Source: Albifimbria verrucaria (taxonomy: Eukaryota; Ascomycota; Sordariomycetes; Hypocreales; Stachybotryaceae). From it: a stretch of DNA of 64,000 nucleotides. The stretch lies in the NCBI GenBank assembly GCA_020081605.1, contig JAHREC010000062.1, positions 4,583,758-4,647,757 on the forward strand. Direction: 5' to 3'. The notes below the pieces were generated by a model, which made no database searches, was not told the origin of the DNA, and saw only the letters and a list, made by a program, of their open reading frames with translations. The stretch's first letter is position 1. Every line of letters begins with the position of its first letter. Shown in pieces: positions 63,351 to 64,000 of the stretch. A program made the translations under genes and the position numbers.

Positions 63351-64000
63351 ATGGCGCACTTTTCGCTCTCGTATTGCCTTTTATACGGTCTATCTCTTTT
63401 CTCTGGCACTGTCTATTCACAGCAGAGCTTTCCTTGGGCAACTCCCATAAGTCGGTCGGGTTGGACGGCCTCTGCCAACAGCTTTCAGCCTGGTTTCGAA
63501 CCCTCCAAAGTATTTGATGGGAACGCGAGCACATTTTGGCACACAGCAAACTCGCCTGAAACAGCTCCACTACCACATCAGCTTACCATTGATTTGCAAA
63601 AACGATGGGTTGTCACGGGAATATCATACCAACCTCGCTCGGATTCTAGCCAAAGTGGCATAATTGCTAAACATAATGTTGCCATAAGCGACGATGGTTC
63701 CAGTTGGAGAACTGTAACTGAGGGGTTCTATTTGCCGGATAACACGCTCAAATACAGCTTCTTTACGGCCAGCACTGCCAGATATATCCGCCTCACTGCC
63801 TTGAGTGAAATCTCAGGAAATCAATGGGCAAGCGCAGCAGAAGTCCAAATCTACACCCCAAGCCCAGCTGTGGCTGTGGCTGATTTTGTACCAGTACCCC
63901 GTCACAAGGAAAATGGGGACCAACGATACAGTTGCCCGTGGTACCAGCTGCTGCATTTATAACCACTGACCACAATGTGGTTTTCTGGTCAGCTCATCGA
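63351..64000 (+). CDS. Galactose oxidase-like protein, 5' part only (one frameshift)
   Basis: A secreted copper radical oxidase of the AA5_2 galactose oxidase type, cut by the window end. The signal peptide (YCLLYGLSLFSGTVYSQ) is followed by an F5/8-type C (CBM32) sugar-binding domain: SRSGWTASANSFQPGFEPSK, VFDGNASTFWHT, ISDDGSSWRTVTEG, ARYIRLTALSEISGNQWASAAEVQIY. The catalytic kelch domain begins near 63905 with the family phrase GKWGPTIQLPVVPAAAFI and WSAHR. This matches the order in Fusarium galactose oxidase. The frame breaks at the GG pair 63908-63909, where one more G restores GKWGPT. The copper ligands lie beyond the window, so activity cannot be judged. Confidence 0.85.

Overview
This window is nuclear DNA from a filamentous ascomycete. 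The genes are split by short introns (37-107 nt) with GT..AG borders and CTAAC-like branch sites. The families present are Zn2Cys6 regulator, RTA1, DUF1996, LaeA-like methyltransferase, TmpA/TmpL flavoproteins, PNP-ankyrin and galactose oxidase. A Hypocreales (Fusarium-like) source is likely, but that is inferred from gene content and not proven.

Layout. 1-16 kb: a TfdB-type FAD monooxygenase, a thioesterase-like protein and a secreted DUF1996 protein (all +), then an SDR, an SDR remnant, an unknown protein and a lysine-rich membrane protein carrying a (GAA)n tract (all -). 17-25 kb: an amino-sugar module made of a hexokinase-family kinase (-), a divergent Zn2Cys6 regulator (+), glucosamine-6-phosphate deaminase (-) whose coding end overlaps that of the regulator, and a secreted six-hairpin-type protein (-). 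25-31 kb: a lactose-permease-like MFS transporter followed by a LacZ-type GH2 beta-galactosidase. 31-38 kb: an RTA1 protein, a monocarboxylate-type MFS and a 72-residue secreted cysteine-rich protein in three exons. 39-52 kb: an enoyl-CoA hydratase, a TmpL-type adenylation/transmembrane-reductase fusion, its stand-alone TmpA-type paralogue, a ferric reductase and a LaeA-like methyltransferase. This is the best candidate for an undescribed system. 53-64 kb: a GH35 beta-galactosidase (-), a PNP-ankyrin protein (-), an aldo/keto reductase (+) and the 5' part of a galactose oxidase (+).

Galactoside use recurs across the window: permease, GH2, GH35 and galactose oxidase. This suggests a carbohydrate-use region joined to a redox/secondary-metabolism region.

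The main caution is that about 30 frameshifts interrupt otherwise well-conserved genes. Nearly all fit the loss of one base in a short run of identical bases. Allowing for them gives family-typical protein lengths with intact splice sites, so systematic sequence error is the simplest reading; recent decay is the alternative. Six genes totalling about 7 kb of coding sequence have no frameshift. Gene spans below are therefore gene-level coordinates, and the break positions are given in each entry.
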